From Candidatus Merdisoma merdipullorum (GTDB taxonomy: Bacteria; Bacillota; Clostridia; Lachnospirales; Lachnospiraceae): a DNA stretch of 38,390 bases. Where the stretch lies: assembly GCA_018715645.1 (NCBI GenBank), contig DVLE01000082.1, positions 1-38,390 on the forward strand, given 5' to 3'. Shown here piece after piece: positions 1-8,336 of the stretch (positions are counted from its first letter, which is position 1; each line of letters begins with the position of its first letter). Below the pieces are notes generated by a model. That model was not told the DNA's origin. It ran no database searches and saw nothing but the letters and a program-made list of their open reading frames with translations. Made by a program: the position numbers and the translations under genes.

Positions 1-60
1 GCAAAAAACACCAGAGAAATCCGGAGCAGAAACACATTCCCAGAGAATAAAGGAGAGCTT

Positions 61-624
61 CTAAAAAAGCTGGTGAAGCTGCGAAAAACACCGGGGAATT
101 GAGTAGAAACACCAAAAAAAGAAGGAGAGCCATTCTTCCGGCGAAAGCTCAGGAAGTACGACGAGCCGCACTGGGATCATGTCTATATGTATATCATATA
201 TTCCATTTGCGATTTTTTCAAGAACATCTGGAGTTTTTTGAGAAAATTTTTTTCTGAGAAATGCGGCGAAGCGTCGGGGAAAATGGTGAGTGACCAGCGT
301 CAGAGTAAGCTCCTCAGCAGCCGATGTTTCGTGCAGAAGATCGGGAAGGCTGCAGGCGTAGGAGAGAGCTTTAAAGAAATTTAATGTATTCATAGACTCG
401 CCAGGACCCTTGTAGTCTATGACGTTATACTGTCGAAAGTGCCGCGCGATCGGCGTATCGGGAGGCGGATTTTCCGGCGCTTTGATAATCAGAAGATCGG
501 CCCGACGGATTCCCCTATTTAGCAGATACTCAGATTCAAAGGTGAGAATATCCTGCCAGGGTTCCAGTTCAATCTGCATGCCGGAAATAAAGGCGGAATG
601 CCAGTTAATGTTATGTTTTCTCAT
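61..624 (-). CDS. PD-(D/E)XK-like hypothetical protein, C-terminus probably degenerate
   Basis: This 187-residue protein has an acidic/lysine core that resembles a PD-(D/E)XK nuclease fold. Asp43 lies in GIRRADLLIIK, followed by Asp70-Tyr-Lys72 in NVIDYKGPGES. Similar proteins of roughly 300 residues are common in Lachnospiraceae genomes, usually without assigned function. Similarity stops after LPELSPEE near residue 160. The last ~25 residues are Phe/Ser-rich and look like translated non-coding DNA, so the 3' part may be frameshifted or truncated. An AGGAGG lies about 15 bases before the ATG, which is long. The gene is transcribed away from the cap operon. The nuclease-fold call is inference from the D...DxK pattern; no activity is claimed. 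Confidence 0.55.
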   Translation of the reverse strand: MRKHNINWHSAFISGMQIELEPWQDILTFESEYLLNRGIRRADLLIIKAPENPPPDTPIARHFRQYNVIDYKGPGESMNTLNFFKALSYACSLPDLLHETSAAEELTLTLVTHHFPRRFAAFLRKKFSQKTPDVLEKIANGIYDIHIDMIPVRLVVLPELSPEEWLSFFFWCFYSIPRCFSQLHQLF

Positions 625-862
625 AGGGGATGATAAGAAGCCTCCTTTTTGGTATTATTAATAGATAAAATGGGAGTTTTCTGCGTGAGTTCGCAGGCGA
701 AAATGTTAATAAGGGAATATATACGGCCAGAATAGGGCTGAGATATATTGCCTTCTCAAATAGATGATATTTAGTATAACACGACGAAAAGTAAATAACA
801 AGAAAAATACATAAAATTAAGGAAATAAATTAAAAGACAGCAAAACCATACATCACACCACC

Positions 863-884
863 AGGAGCTTCAAGCTCCTTTTTT
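863..884 (+). terminator. Hairpin plus T-run just before capE
   Basis: AGGAGCT and AGCTCCT form a 7-bp stem with a three-base loop, followed at once by TTTTTT. It lies about 90 bases before the capE start. The nearest upstream gene runs the other way, so there is no + strand gene for it to terminate here. It may be a leader attenuator for the cap operon. Confidence 0.55.
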
Positions 885-972
885 AATGTTCAATTTTAAC
901 CATTTAGATATAAACAAATTCAAAAATCCGGATTCCTGTCAGAATCCAAATCCAAAGGTTAAGGAGAGAATT

Positions 973-2043
973 ATGATCGCTTCAAAATTTTTCAAGGACA
1001 AAACTCTGATGATTACCGGAGGTACAGGCTCCTTCGGGTCCACGGTATTAAAACATTTTTTAGATTCGGATTTGAAAGAAATCCGAATCTTTTCACGTGA
1101 CGAAAAGAAGCAGGATGATATGCGCCACGATCTGCAGGCGAAGCATCCGAAGCTGGCGGGCAAGGTAAAATTTTATATCGGAGACGTAAGAAATATGCGC
1201 TCTGTACAGGATGCTGTGCAGGGCGTTGATTATATCTTTCATGCGGCGGCCCTGAAGCAGGTTCCATCCTGTGAATTTTTTCCGATGGAAGCGGTTCATA
1301 CAAACGTGGAGGGAACAGATAATGTGCTTCATGCTGCTGTGGAAGCGGGAGTGCAGCGTATCGTATGTCTGTCTACGGATAAGGCGGCTTATCCAATCAA
1401 TGCCATGGGAATTTCTAAGGCGATGATGGAGCATGTGATCTATGCGAACGCCCGTGTGGCGGCCGGAAAGACGACTATCTGCTGTACCCGGTACGGGAAC
1501 GTCATGTGCAGCCGCGGCTCGGTCATTCCTCTTTTTATTGATCAGATAAAAGCTGGGAATCCAATTACTATCACGGATCCGAATATGACGCGGTTTCTTA
1601 TGAATCTCGACGAGGCGGTGGCTCTTGTGATGTTCGCCTTTGAGCATGGAGAACCGGGTGATCTGTTTGTACAGAAATCAGATGCCAGTACGATAGGCGA
1701 TTTAGCGAAGGCGGTCCAGCAGCTTTTTGGGGATACAGGCACGCATATCATTGGAACCCGTCATGGGGAAAAGCTGTTTGAGACGCTGATGACGAACGAG
1801 GAGTGTATGCGCAGCGTGGATATGGGTGATTATTACCGGGTGCTTCCGGATGGCCGGGACCTGAATTATGACAAATTCTTTGTAGAGGGACAGGTGCAGA
1901 CCATGGCGAAGGAGGCCTATACCAGTCATAATACAAAGCGGCTGAACGTAGAGGAGACAATGCAGAAAATTCTGACTACAGATTATGTAAGAGAGGCGGT
2001 AGCTGTTCAGCACGGGCCGAATCACTTGCTGATGAGGCCGTAA
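973..2043 (+). CDS. capE: UDP-N-acetylglucosamine 4,6-dehydratase/5-epimerase, CapE/FnlA type
   Basis: First enzyme of UDP-N-acetyl-L-fucosamine synthesis: it takes UDP-GlcNAc to a 4-keto-6-deoxy sugar and epimerises C5. The 356-residue protein is an extended short-chain dehydrogenase. It has the NAD(P) motif GGTGSFG at 16-22, HAAALKQVP near 90-98 and LSTDKAAYPINAMGISK at 133-149. In that last motif Met145 sits where the usual YxxxK tyrosine would be and Lys149 is kept. I recall this Ser-Met-Lys arrangement as characteristic of the CapE/WbjB branch. The ATG at 973 is chosen because AAGGAGA lies 6 bases upstream and the Rossmann strand starts about ten residues in. An upstream in-frame ATG at 886 would add 29 unlikely residues. 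capF follows 38 bases downstream. Confidence 0.88.
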   Translation: MIASKFFKDKTLMITGGTGSFGSTVLKHFLDSDLKEIRIFSRDEKKQDDMRHDLQAKHPKLAGKVKFYIGDVRNMRSVQDAVQGVDYIFHAAALKQVPSCEFFPMEAVHTNVEGTDNVLHAAVEAGVQRIVCLSTDKAAYPINAMGISKAMMEHVIYANARVAAGKTTICCTRYGNVMCSRGSVIPLFIDQIKAGNPITITDPNMTRFLMNLDEAVALVMFAFEHGEPGDLFVQKSDASTIGDLAKAVQQLFGDTGTHIIGTRHGEKLFETLMTNEECMRSVDMGDYYRVLPDGRDLNYDKFFVEGQVQTMAKEAYTSHNTKRLNVEETMQKILTTDYVREAVAVQHGPNHLLMRP

Positions 2044-2081
2044 CTGGAAGAAGTAACCTTGCAAATGGAGGACAGGAAGAA

Positions 2082-3320
2082 ATGAAGATATTGGTGACCG
2101 GGGCGGCAGGCTTTGTAGGGAAAAACTTGACGGTATCGCTGAAAAATATACAGGCTGGCAGAGACAGGACGAGGCCGGCTCTTGTGATAGAAGAAATCTA
2201 TGAATATGATATTCATACGGATCCGTCTTTGTTGGATGAATACTGTGAAAAAGCAGACTTTGTATTTCATCTGGCGGGAGTAAACCGGCCGAAGGATCCG
2301 GAAGAATTTATGAAGGGAAACTTTGGATTTTCCACGACGCTTCTGGATACGCTGAGAAAATACGGGAATGCCTGTCCTGTGATGCTTTCATCCTCGATTC
2401 AGGCGACGCTTCTGGGACGTTATGCAGGTTCTGAATATGGAAAGTCCAAGTTGGCTGGGGAGGAGCTGTTTTTCCGGTATGGAGAGGAGACGGGAGCGAA
2501 GGTTCTGGTCTATCGTTTTCCCAATCTGTTCGGAAAATGGTGCCGTCCAAACTATAATTCAGCAGTCGCGACTTTCTGCCACAATCTGGCTCATGATCTT
2601 CCGATTCAGGTGAACGATCCGGCGGTGGAGCTGGAGCTTTTGTATATCGACGATCTGGTGACGGAGATGCTGGACGCATTGGAAGGAAAGGAGCATCACT
2701 GTGAATTTGAAGGCGTAGAGGCTGCGGAAAAGGCGGATGGGCGCTACTGCTTCGCGCCGGTTACCCATAAGGCTACGCTGGGAGAGATTGTTTGCTTGCT
2801 GGAAAGCTTTCAGGACCAGCCGAAAACCCTTGTGATGCCGGAGATTCCGGAGCATTCCTTTGCAAAGAAACTATATTCTACTTATTTGTCGTATCTTCCG
2901 AAAGAGAAGGCTATGTTTCCGCTGAAGATGAATACGGATGCCAGAGGCAGCTTCACGGAGCTTTTGAAAACGGAGAAGTGTGGACAGTTTTCGGTGAATA
3001 TCAGTGGTCCGGGGATTACCAAGGGGGAACACTGGCATCACAGCAAATGGGAGTTTTTTATTGTGGTGGCCGGCCATGGGCTGATTCAGCAGCGCAAAAT
3101 CGGGCTGGATGAAAACGGGGAGCCGTATCCGGTATTGAATTTTGAAGTGTCGGGAGAAAAGATAGAAGCAGTTCATATGCTGCCGGGTTATACTCATAAC
3201 ATTATCAATCTGTCGGACAGCGAAAATCTGGTAACGCTGATGTGGGCCAACGAGCTGTTTGATCCGGATCATCCGGATACTTTTTTTGAGAAAGTTGAGG
3301 AAAGTCAGAATGGAAAATGA
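2082..3320 (+). CDS. capF: CapF-like bifunctional UDP-sugar reductase/epimerase (SDR plus cupin)
   Basis: Second enzyme of UDP-L-FucNAc synthesis. In the CapF family the cupin domain carries out C3 epimerisation and the SDR domain NADPH reduction at C4. The 412-residue protein shows both domains. The N-terminal Rossmann motif is GAAGFVG at 7-13, with SEYGKSK carrying the YxxxK pair. The C-terminal cupin begins near residue 290 (MNTDARGSFTELLK) and has the metal-binding cluster GEHWHHSKWEFF (His317, His319, His320). Length and domain order match the family. It starts 38 bases after capE behind a GGAGGACAGGAAG ribosome site and overlaps capG by 11 bases, so the three genes are very probably one transcript. 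Confidence 0.9.
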   Translation: MKILVTGAAGFVGKNLTVSLKNIQAGRDRTRPALVIEEIYEYDIHTDPSLLDEYCEKADFVFHLAGVNRPKDPEEFMKGNFGFSTTLLDTLRKYGNACPVMLSSSIQATLLGRYAGSEYGKSKLAGEELFFRYGEETGAKVLVYRFPNLFGKWCRPNYNSAVATFCHNLAHDLPIQVNDPAVELELLYIDDLVTEMLDALEGKEHHCEFEGVEAAEKADGRYCFAPVTHKATLGEIVCLLESFQDQPKTLVMPEIPEHSFAKKLYSTYLSYLPKEKAMFPLKMNTDARGSFTELLKTEKCGQFSVNISGPGITKGEHWHHSKWEFFIVVAGHGLIQQRKIGLDENGEPYPVLNFEVSGEKIEAVHMLPGYTHNIINLSDSENLVTLMWANELFDPDHPDTFFEKVEESQNGK

Positions 3321-4506
3321 TACGAAAATCAAAACAGACTATTCAGAGATACATTTCAGGGAAGACGGTAAGCTGAAGCTTCTAATTATTGTGGGAACGA
3401 GACCGGAAATTATACGTCTGAGCGCGGTGATACAAAAATGCAGAAAATATTTTGATTGTATTCTGGCCCATACGGGGCAGAATTACGATTATAATCTGAA
3501 CGGTGTATTCTTTCATGATTTAAAGCTGGACGCTCCGGAAGTCTATATGAATGCGGCGGGCGGCGATCTGGGCGAGACCGTCGGGAATATTATCGCCTGT
3601 TCCTATAAACTGATGAGCAGTATCAGACCGGATGCCTTGCTGATTCTTGGCGATACCAATTCCTGTCTGTCCGCGATAGCGGCCAAGCGCCTTCACATAC
3701 CGATCTTTCATATGGAAGCAGGAAACCGTTGTAAGGATGAATGTCTGCCGGAGGAAACGAACCGCAGAATCGTGGATATTATTTCGGACGTGAATCTGGC
3801 GTACAGCGAACACGCACGGAAGTACCTCCATGAATGCGGACTGCCCAAGGAGCGTGTTTATGTGACGGGCTCCCCTATGGCGGAAGTCCTGCATCAGAAT
3901 CTGAAGGAGATAGAAAGCTCGGACATTTTAGACAGGCTGGGGCTGAAGCCTGGAGGCTATATGCTGTTGTCAGCTCACAGAGAGGAAAATATTGATACGG
4001 AAAAGAATTTTCTGTCTCTGTTTACGGCGATTAACAGGCTGGCCAGGAGGTATGATATGCCGATTCTCTATTCCTGCCATCCGCGTTCCAGAAAACGGCT
4101 GGAAGCTTCTGGATTTGCATTGGACGAGCGGGTAATTCAGCATGAACCGCTGGGCTTTCATGACTATAATCATTTGCAGATGAATGCGTTTGCGGTGATT
4201 TCAGATTCCGGGACATTGCCGGAGGAATCCAGCTTTTTTACTTCTGTGGGACATCCATTTCCAGCCGTATGTATAAGGACGAGTACAGAGCGTCCGGAAG
4301 CATTGGATAAGGCGTGTTTCGTTCTGGCGGGGATCGACGAAAGGAGCCTTCTGCAGGCGGTGGATACGGCAGTGCAAATGAATCAAGCCGGAGATTATGG
4401 GCTCCCGGTCCCGGATTATGTGGAAGAAAATGTGAGTACAAAGGTGGTGAAGCTCATCCAGAGCTATACCGGAGTAGTAGACAAAATGGTGTGGAGAAAA
4501 TTTTAG
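3310..4506 (+). CDS. capG: UDP-N-acetyl-L-talosamine/UDP-GlcNAc-type 2-epimerase, CapG/FnlC
   Basis: Third enzyme of the pathway: the C2 epimerase giving UDP-N-acetyl-L-fucosamine. The 398-residue protein has the WecB-family hallmarks LLIIVGTRPEIIRLSAVI, the TGQNYDYNLNGVFF segment, LGDTNSCLSAIAAKR, HMEAGNRCKDECLPEETNRRIVD (catalytic acidic residues of the family), SAHREENID and SDSGTLPEESSFF. The ATG at 3310 overlaps the capF stop region and has GAGGAAAG upstream. Sequence alone cannot exclude a plain UDP-GlcNAc 2-epimerase. Its place after capE-capF makes the FucNAc role much more likely. A strong terminator follows. Confidence 0.9.
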   Translation: MENDTKIKTDYSEIHFREDGKLKLLIIVGTRPEIIRLSAVIQKCRKYFDCILAHTGQNYDYNLNGVFFHDLKLDAPEVYMNAAGGDLGETVGNIIACSYKLMSSIRPDALLILGDTNSCLSAIAAKRLHIPIFHMEAGNRCKDECLPEETNRRIVDIISDVNLAYSEHARKYLHECGLPKERVYVTGSPMAEVLHQNLKEIESSDILDRLGLKPGGYMLLSAHREENIDTEKNFLSLFTAINRLARRYDMPILYSCHPRSRKRLEASGFALDERVIQHEPLGFHDYNHLQMNAFAVISDSGTLPEESSFFTSVGHPFPAVCIRTSTERPEALDKACFVLAGIDERSLLQAVDTAVQMNQAGDYGLPVPDYVEENVSTKVVKLIQSYTGVVDKMVWRKF

Positions 4507-4529
4507 AAAATAAAATAGATTGTTCCAGG

Positions 4530-4581
4530 AAAAGCCCTCCGAATGCAGATCTTAACCTGTCTGCATTCGGAGGGCTTTTTG
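4530..4581. terminator. Strong bidirectional intrinsic terminator
   Basis: AAAAGCCCTCCGAATGCAGA pairs almost perfectly with its complement around a short loop. The stem is flanked by A-runs and T-runs on both strands. It sits between the convergent capG and Spo0A-like genes and can end both transcripts. Confidence 0.92.
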
Positions 4582-4599
4582 GTTGTCAGAAGCATAAAT

Positions 4600-4959
4600 T
4601 CAAATATTCATTTTCTTCAGTTCAACAGCTTCCTGGATCAGATATTCCGAGAAGATAGCAATCAGATCCCTCGGATAGGGGATTTTGTGAGCCCATGCGG
4701 GACATCCGGTCATCTGGACCAGAAGCTGTTCCCCGCCGTTTTTCATCATAACATCCCGAATAGTCCGGATGTCTCTTTCTACACTGGTGATGCTGGTTTG
4801 AAATTCTGACGCGACAGTAATGTAGATTTCCTTCTGGATACTTTGCAGCCGCTCTGGATTTTGGACGGCCAGCTCTACGGAACGGATAAAATACTGATAG
4901 CCGTAGTAATAACTGAAGACGCCGGTCGTATGGAGCAGTAATTGAATCTTTTGCTTCAT
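4600..4959 (-). CDS. Standalone Spo0A C-terminal (DNA-binding) domain protein
   Basis: The 119-residue protein resembles the effector domain of Spo0A, the sporulation master regulator, but has no receiver domain. Recognisable parts are the helical start, the KEIYITVASEFQTSITSVERDIRTIRDVM segment matching the Spo0A recognition region (usually IYLTVAKKYNTTPSRVERAIRH), and a C-terminal helix PYPRDLIAIFSEYLIQ. It would bind DNA without phosphorelay control, and its targets are unknown. The ATG at 4959 is preferred over an in-frame GTG at 4971 because GAGGGAG lies 11 bases before the ATG but runs into the GTG. It diverges from the PucR-like gene across a 470-base control region. Confidence 0.75.
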   Translation of the reverse strand: MKQKIQLLLHTTGVFSYYYGYQYFIRSVELAVQNPERLQSIQKEIYITVASEFQTSITSVERDIRTIRDVMMKNGGEQLLVQMTGCPAWAHKIPYPRDLIAIFSEYLIQEAVELKKMNI

Positions 4960-5226
4960 AGTGTAAAACACTCCCTCTTTTGTAAATGTGACGAAATGAA
5001 AGGCGTTCGTCTATATGCAATTATATCCTGAAAAGGATAAAATTAACATACAATCTGTGAGATTAGACAATAATCGACAAAAATAGACCTGCTATATTCA
5101 GATTTTTATAAGTACGGCAGGCTGTGGAGATGAATTTAAGGGATATAATTCAAATAATTCTATTTAGATATACAAGATACAAATATTTTAGATACAAAAA
5201 AGATACCTGGGCAGACTTTGCATATA

Positions 5227-5283
5227 GGCTTCGGCCTTCGGCCTTTTTACAGTCGGATAAAGGTGTCGGAAACGACATTTTTG
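5227..5283 (+). terminator. Two tandem terminator-like hairpins
   Basis: First, a GGCTTCGGCCTTCGGCC structure followed by TTTTT (about 5228-5248). Second, TGTCG-GAAA-CGACA at 5264-5277 followed by TTTTT at 5278-5282, with the stem extendable through A-T and G-U pairs. Both point toward the PucR-like gene, so they could attenuate its transcript. The first stem is short and could fold in more than one way. Confidence 0.5.
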
Positions 5284-5291
5284 TCCCCAAT

Positions 5292-5340
5292 ATACCCTCA
5301 ATTGACAGGAGGTGTGTGTGCCCTTGTCAACTGAGGGTAT
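5292..5340. repeat. 16-bp inverted repeat with a Shine-Dalgarno-like loop
   Basis: The arm at 5292-5307 (ATACCCTCAATTGACA) and the arm at 5325-5340 pair at 15 of 16 positions. The 17-base loop contains AGGAGG. It lies about 90 bases before the PucR-like start. It could be an operator dyad or an RNA hairpin; there is no T-run after it. Confidence 0.65.
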
Positions 5341-5431
5341 ATCTTTGTTGATTAAGGAGAGCTTGATATAGGAGGCTTTGTTGTGTATATTAGAAATAGC
5401 TGACAATACAGAGGGGATAGGAGGAAATGCC

Positions 5432-7030
5432 GTGAGTGTTACAGTGGAGGATATTTTGAAACTGCCGTCTCTCAGACAGGCGAAGGTTCTGGGAGGAGCC
5501 GGAGGACTGAAGAAGGTCGTTTCCTCCATCTCGGTGCTGGAGGCGGCGGATCCCAGTGTTCTGGTGAAGGAGATATTTCCTCAGGATAAGTATTTTGGCA
5601 GTGAGATTGTCATTACCGGCTTTCTGAACTGCATTCATGATGTGGAGCGGCAGTGTGCCAATATGATTCGGCTGGCGGACGGCGGCGAGGTCGGGCTGGT
5701 GCTTTATTATGTAGGAGTGTATCTGCCTTATGTGGATCAGAAGCTGATCGATATAGCCAATGAACGTGACTTTGTTCTCATCTGTATGCCGGAGGGACAA
5801 AGGCATCTTCGTTACAGTGATTTGATTGCGGATGTGACGGAGTGTATTTACCGGGACCGGATTACAAATATCTCGCTGGTGTCGGATATACTTGCGCGGG
5901 TATCCTCCGCTCCTTCGCATCAGCAGACGGTGGGGACGGCCCTTCAGATGCTATGCGCTGAGCTGAGCTGTTCCGTCGTTCTGTGTACGCCTGAATACAG
6001 GATTTTAAACCTCTCCACGTGGCCAAGCGGCGTGGAGGAACGCATACAGGCTGGGTTCAGGAATGGTCTTTCCCTGCCGTCAGGGGAAGTCCGGATTCCC
6101 TGTCCTTTTATGCCGGATGCGGAGCTTTACCGGGTTCCTATTCGGGCAGATTTGGCGCAGCCGCTGCAGCTTTTCCTGATTAAGGAGGGAGAACCGCTGA
6201 GCCGTGAGCTTGTGGAACAGGCTGCGGACACAACGCGAATTTGCGTAAATATCTGGGGACGCCAGAACGGGGTGGTGGCGATTCATGAGCTTCTGCGTGC
6301 GATTCTGCAGGATGAACCGCTGAAGATGCGGCGGCTGGCCGAGATTTTTCACATTGATATTGCTGCCATTCACGAATTGTGGATGCTCTGCGGGGCAGAC
6401 GCGGATGCGGCTTCCGTCCAGATGGAACAGAATCTTGAACTGGCCCGGCAGTGCGCGGATATTACCTTTGGTTCTGTCTATGAAGGACAGCCTGTCATGT
6501 GTTTAAGTACTCCGCATTCCCTGCGGGATACGGAGAGAGTCATGGGTGAGCTGCTGGAATGCGCGGCGAAGTCAAGCCCGGATGCTGTGATTGTCCGCTG
6601 CAGCGGATTGTCCAATACGACAAATTGCCGGCGGGCATATCTGTTGACGCTGGAAAATCTGGAGGACGCGAAATGTATTTTTCCGCATAAGCGGATTTTC
6701 CTGCTGGGAGAGATGGAGCTTGCCGCCGCCTGCCGGAAGCGGATCAGCGAGGGCGAAGCCGCCGCCATTGACGAGACCATGCCGCTTTTCGCTTTGCAGT
6801 CTGCCGGGGAGGGGACCGAGCTTCTGAACACGGCGTGCGCCTATCTCCTGGACTGCGATGGCAGCGTCACTCGCACGGCGGAGCTGCTTCATCTGCATAA
6901 AAATACGATAAAATACCGTTTGCAGCGCATTTCAGATACGCTGGGGTTTCGGCTTGGGAAAATGCCGGAGACCATCGAATTGTATTACAGCGCCGCCATC
7001 TGCCGTCTGCTGTATAAAAAGCAGAGATAA
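5432..7030 (+). CDS. PucR-family transcriptional regulator
   Basis: The 532-residue regulator has PucR-family architecture. An N-terminal PucR-type domain (TVEDILKLPSLRQAKVLGGAGGLKKVVSSISVLEAADP) is followed by a central region of unclear ligand. The C-terminal helix-turn-helix reads LLDCDGSVTRTAELLHLHKNTIKYRLQRISDTLG. Family members usually control nitrogen or purine-type catabolic genes next door. Here the neighbours are a DUF917 protein and a hydantoinase-like protein on the same strand, so they are the likely targets. The GTG at 5432 is chosen: AGGAGG stands 7 bases before it and the conserved domain begins immediately after. A terminator follows the gene, so the two downstream genes probably have their own promoter. 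Confidence 0.86.
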   Translation: MSVTVEDILKLPSLRQAKVLGGAGGLKKVVSSISVLEAADPSVLVKEIFPQDKYFGSEIVITGFLNCIHDVERQCANMIRLADGGEVGLVLYYVGVYLPYVDQKLIDIANERDFVLICMPEGQRHLRYSDLIADVTECIYRDRITNISLVSDILARVSSAPSHQQTVGTALQMLCAELSCSVVLCTPEYRILNLSTWPSGVEERIQAGFRNGLSLPSGEVRIPCPFMPDAELYRVPIRADLAQPLQLFLIKEGEPLSRELVEQAADTTRICVNIWGRQNGVVAIHELLRAILQDEPLKMRRLAEIFHIDIAAIHELWMLCGADADAASVQMEQNLELARQCADITFGSVYEGQPVMCLSTPHSLRDTERVMGELLECAAKSSPDAVIVRCSGLSNTTNCRRAYLLTLENLEDAKCIFPHKRIFLLGEMELAAACRKRISEGEAAAIDETMPLFALQSAGEGTELLNTACAYLLDCDGSVTRTAELLHLHKNTIKYRLQRISDTLGFRLGKMPETIELYYSAAICRLLYKKQR

Positions 7031-7043
7031 CGGTCAGCCAGAC

Positions 7044-7089
7044 AGCCTTATGTCTTTGTCCAAAAGGACAATTCATAGGGCTTTTTTTC
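7044..7089 (+). terminator. Intrinsic terminator after the PucR-like gene
   Basis: The hairpin has an outer AGCCTTATG/CATAGGGCT stem, an inner TTGTCC-AAAA-GGACAA stem and a T7 run. It begins 14 bases after the PucR-like stop codon and separates it from the DUF917 gene. Confidence 0.85.
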
Positions 7090-7241
7090 TGCTCTTTCGA
7101 CAATATTTTTTATTGCTCTCAGGTGATATACTTTTTCCATTCTCAGACTGTCGCCTGAAAGAAAGTTGTGTAAAGCGAAAGCTGCGGCGTCTTGTGTCTG
7201 CAACCAAGGGACAAATATATGAGAACAGAAGGGAAACAATT

Positions 7242-8333
7242 ATGCGAAAAATCGGTATTTCTGAAATTGAAGACATTGCTACCGGAGCCGCGCTGCTTGG
7301 AGCGGGAGGCGGAGGAGACCCTTATGTGGGAAAGCTGGTGGCGATAGGCGCCGTACAGGAATGCGGCCCTGTCACGCTCCTTGATCCGGAGGAGGTGCCG
7401 GACGACGCTTTGATTATTCCTATCGCCATGATGGGAGCGCCTACGGTTCTGGCGGAAAAGGCCATTGGCGGGATGGAATATAAGAGGCTTTACGATATGG
7501 TTTCCAAATTTTTTGGACAGGAGATCTATGCTTTTATGCCTATGGAAGCCGGAGGCGTCAATTCCATGCTTCCCATCGCGGCAGCCGCGAGGCTGGGCCT
7601 GCCCTTGGTAGATGTGGATGGTATGGGGCGCGCTTTTCCGGAGCTGCAGATGGTTACTTTTACGATTGGCGGGATAAAAGCCACTCCTATGGCCCTGACA
7701 GATGAGAAGGGAAATAGCTGTATCTTTGAAACGATCACCAATAAGTGGACGGAGGAGCTTGCGCGTGCCGTTACGATGAGCTGCGGGGCATCCGTATCGG
7801 TATCTCTGTATCCGATGAACGGAAAGCAGATGAAGGAGTTTGGCGTCCATGGTATCGTGACGCGCAGTGAGAAACTGGGCCGTGCGATACGTACTGTGAA
7901 GGATTGCCCTGATCGTGTTCCGGAGGAAGCATTTCTGGAATTTACGGAAGGGTTCAAACTGTTCAAGGGAAAGATTTCAGACGTACTTCGCGAGACGCGC
8001 GCCGGGTTCAATTTCGGCAAGGTAGTGCTGGATGGAATTGGGGAATACAAGGGACGCAGCGCTTACGTGGAGTTTCAGAATGAAAACCTGACAGCCGCCG
8101 TGGATGGCAGGATATTGGCCACTACGCCGGATCTCATTTCTCTGGTGGATACGGAAACCTTTATTCCCGTCACAACGGACGCTTTGAAATATGGCAAACG
8201 GGTGCTGGTGGTGGGACTCAAATGTTTCCACCTTTGGCGGACGGAAAAGGGACTTGAATTGGTAGGCCCCCGTTATTTTGGGGTAGACACGGACTATATT
8301 CCGGTGGAAGAACGCTGTAAGGGAGGAAACTGA
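7242..8333 (+). CDS. DUF917 / S-methyl-thiohydantoin desulfurase-like protein
   Basis: The 363-residue protein belongs to the family long called DUF917. I recall it is now named after an S-methyl thiohydantoin desulfurase. The start MRKIGISEIEDIATGAALLGAGGGGDPYVGKL carries the typical glycine-rich motif (about residues 20-28). Other family-like stretches are FMPMEAGGVNSMLPIAAAARLGLPLVDVDGMGRAFPELQM and the C-terminal HLWRTEKGLELVGPRYFGVDTDYIPVEE. The ATG at 7242 is preceded by AGAAGGGAA; the in-frame upstream codons have no homology. It lies 3 bases from the hydantoinase-like gene and the two are surely cotranscribed. The substrate is unknown; a hydantoin or similar cyclic amide is an inference from the pairing. 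Confidence 0.82.
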   Translation: MRKIGISEIEDIATGAALLGAGGGGDPYVGKLVAIGAVQECGPVTLLDPEEVPDDALIIPIAMMGAPTVLAEKAIGGMEYKRLYDMVSKFFGQEIYAFMPMEAGGVNSMLPIAAAARLGLPLVDVDGMGRAFPELQMVTFTIGGIKATPMALTDEKGNSCIFETITNKWTEELARAVTMSCGASVSVSLYPMNGKQMKEFGVHGIVTRSEKLGRAIRTVKDCPDRVPEEAFLEFTEGFKLFKGKISDVLRETRAGFNFGKVVLDGIGEYKGRSAYVEFQNENLTAAVDGRILATTPDLISLVDTETFIPVTTDALKYGKRVLVVGLKCFHLWRTEKGLELVGPRYFGVDTDYIPVEERCKGGN

Positions 8334-8336
8334 ACG

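Larger units (their letters stand above)
4960..5431. other. Long divergent control region between Spo0A-like and PucR-like genes
   Basis: No convincing gene lies in these ~470 bases. The left two thirds are AT-rich, with AGATAC repeated at about 5175, 5190 and 5201. The right part holds two terminator-like hairpins (5227-5283) and a long inverted repeat (5292-5340), listed separately. I could not pick a consensus promoter. An ATG-started extension of the PucR-like frame from 5378 is not supported by a ribosome site. Confidence 0.6.

Noticed and set aside
1-102. Open plus-strand frame entering from the left edge and ending at TGA 100-102
   Set aside because: It could be the C-terminus of a gene, but it overlaps the minus-strand gene, is only 33 codons, and the sequence is purine-rich and repetitive. 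It cannot be judged without the left flank.
886-972. N-terminal extension of capE from ATG 886
   Set aside because: No ribosome site before 886, it starts directly after the terminator T-run, and the 29 extra residues are unlike the family. AAGGAGA sits ahead of ATG 973.
5378-5431. N-terminal extension of the PucR-like protein from base 5378
   Set aside because: The conserved domain begins after GTG 5432, which has AGGAGG at ideal spacing.
7121-7157. TCAGGTGA...TCGCCTGA inverted repeat before the DUF917 gene
   Set aside because: Only 8 bp with one G-U and a 20-base loop; too weak to call a riboswitch or operator on its own.
6954-7241. Upstream extension of the DUF917 frame
   Set aside because: It overlaps the PucR-like gene and its terminator, and the added residues show no family resemblance.
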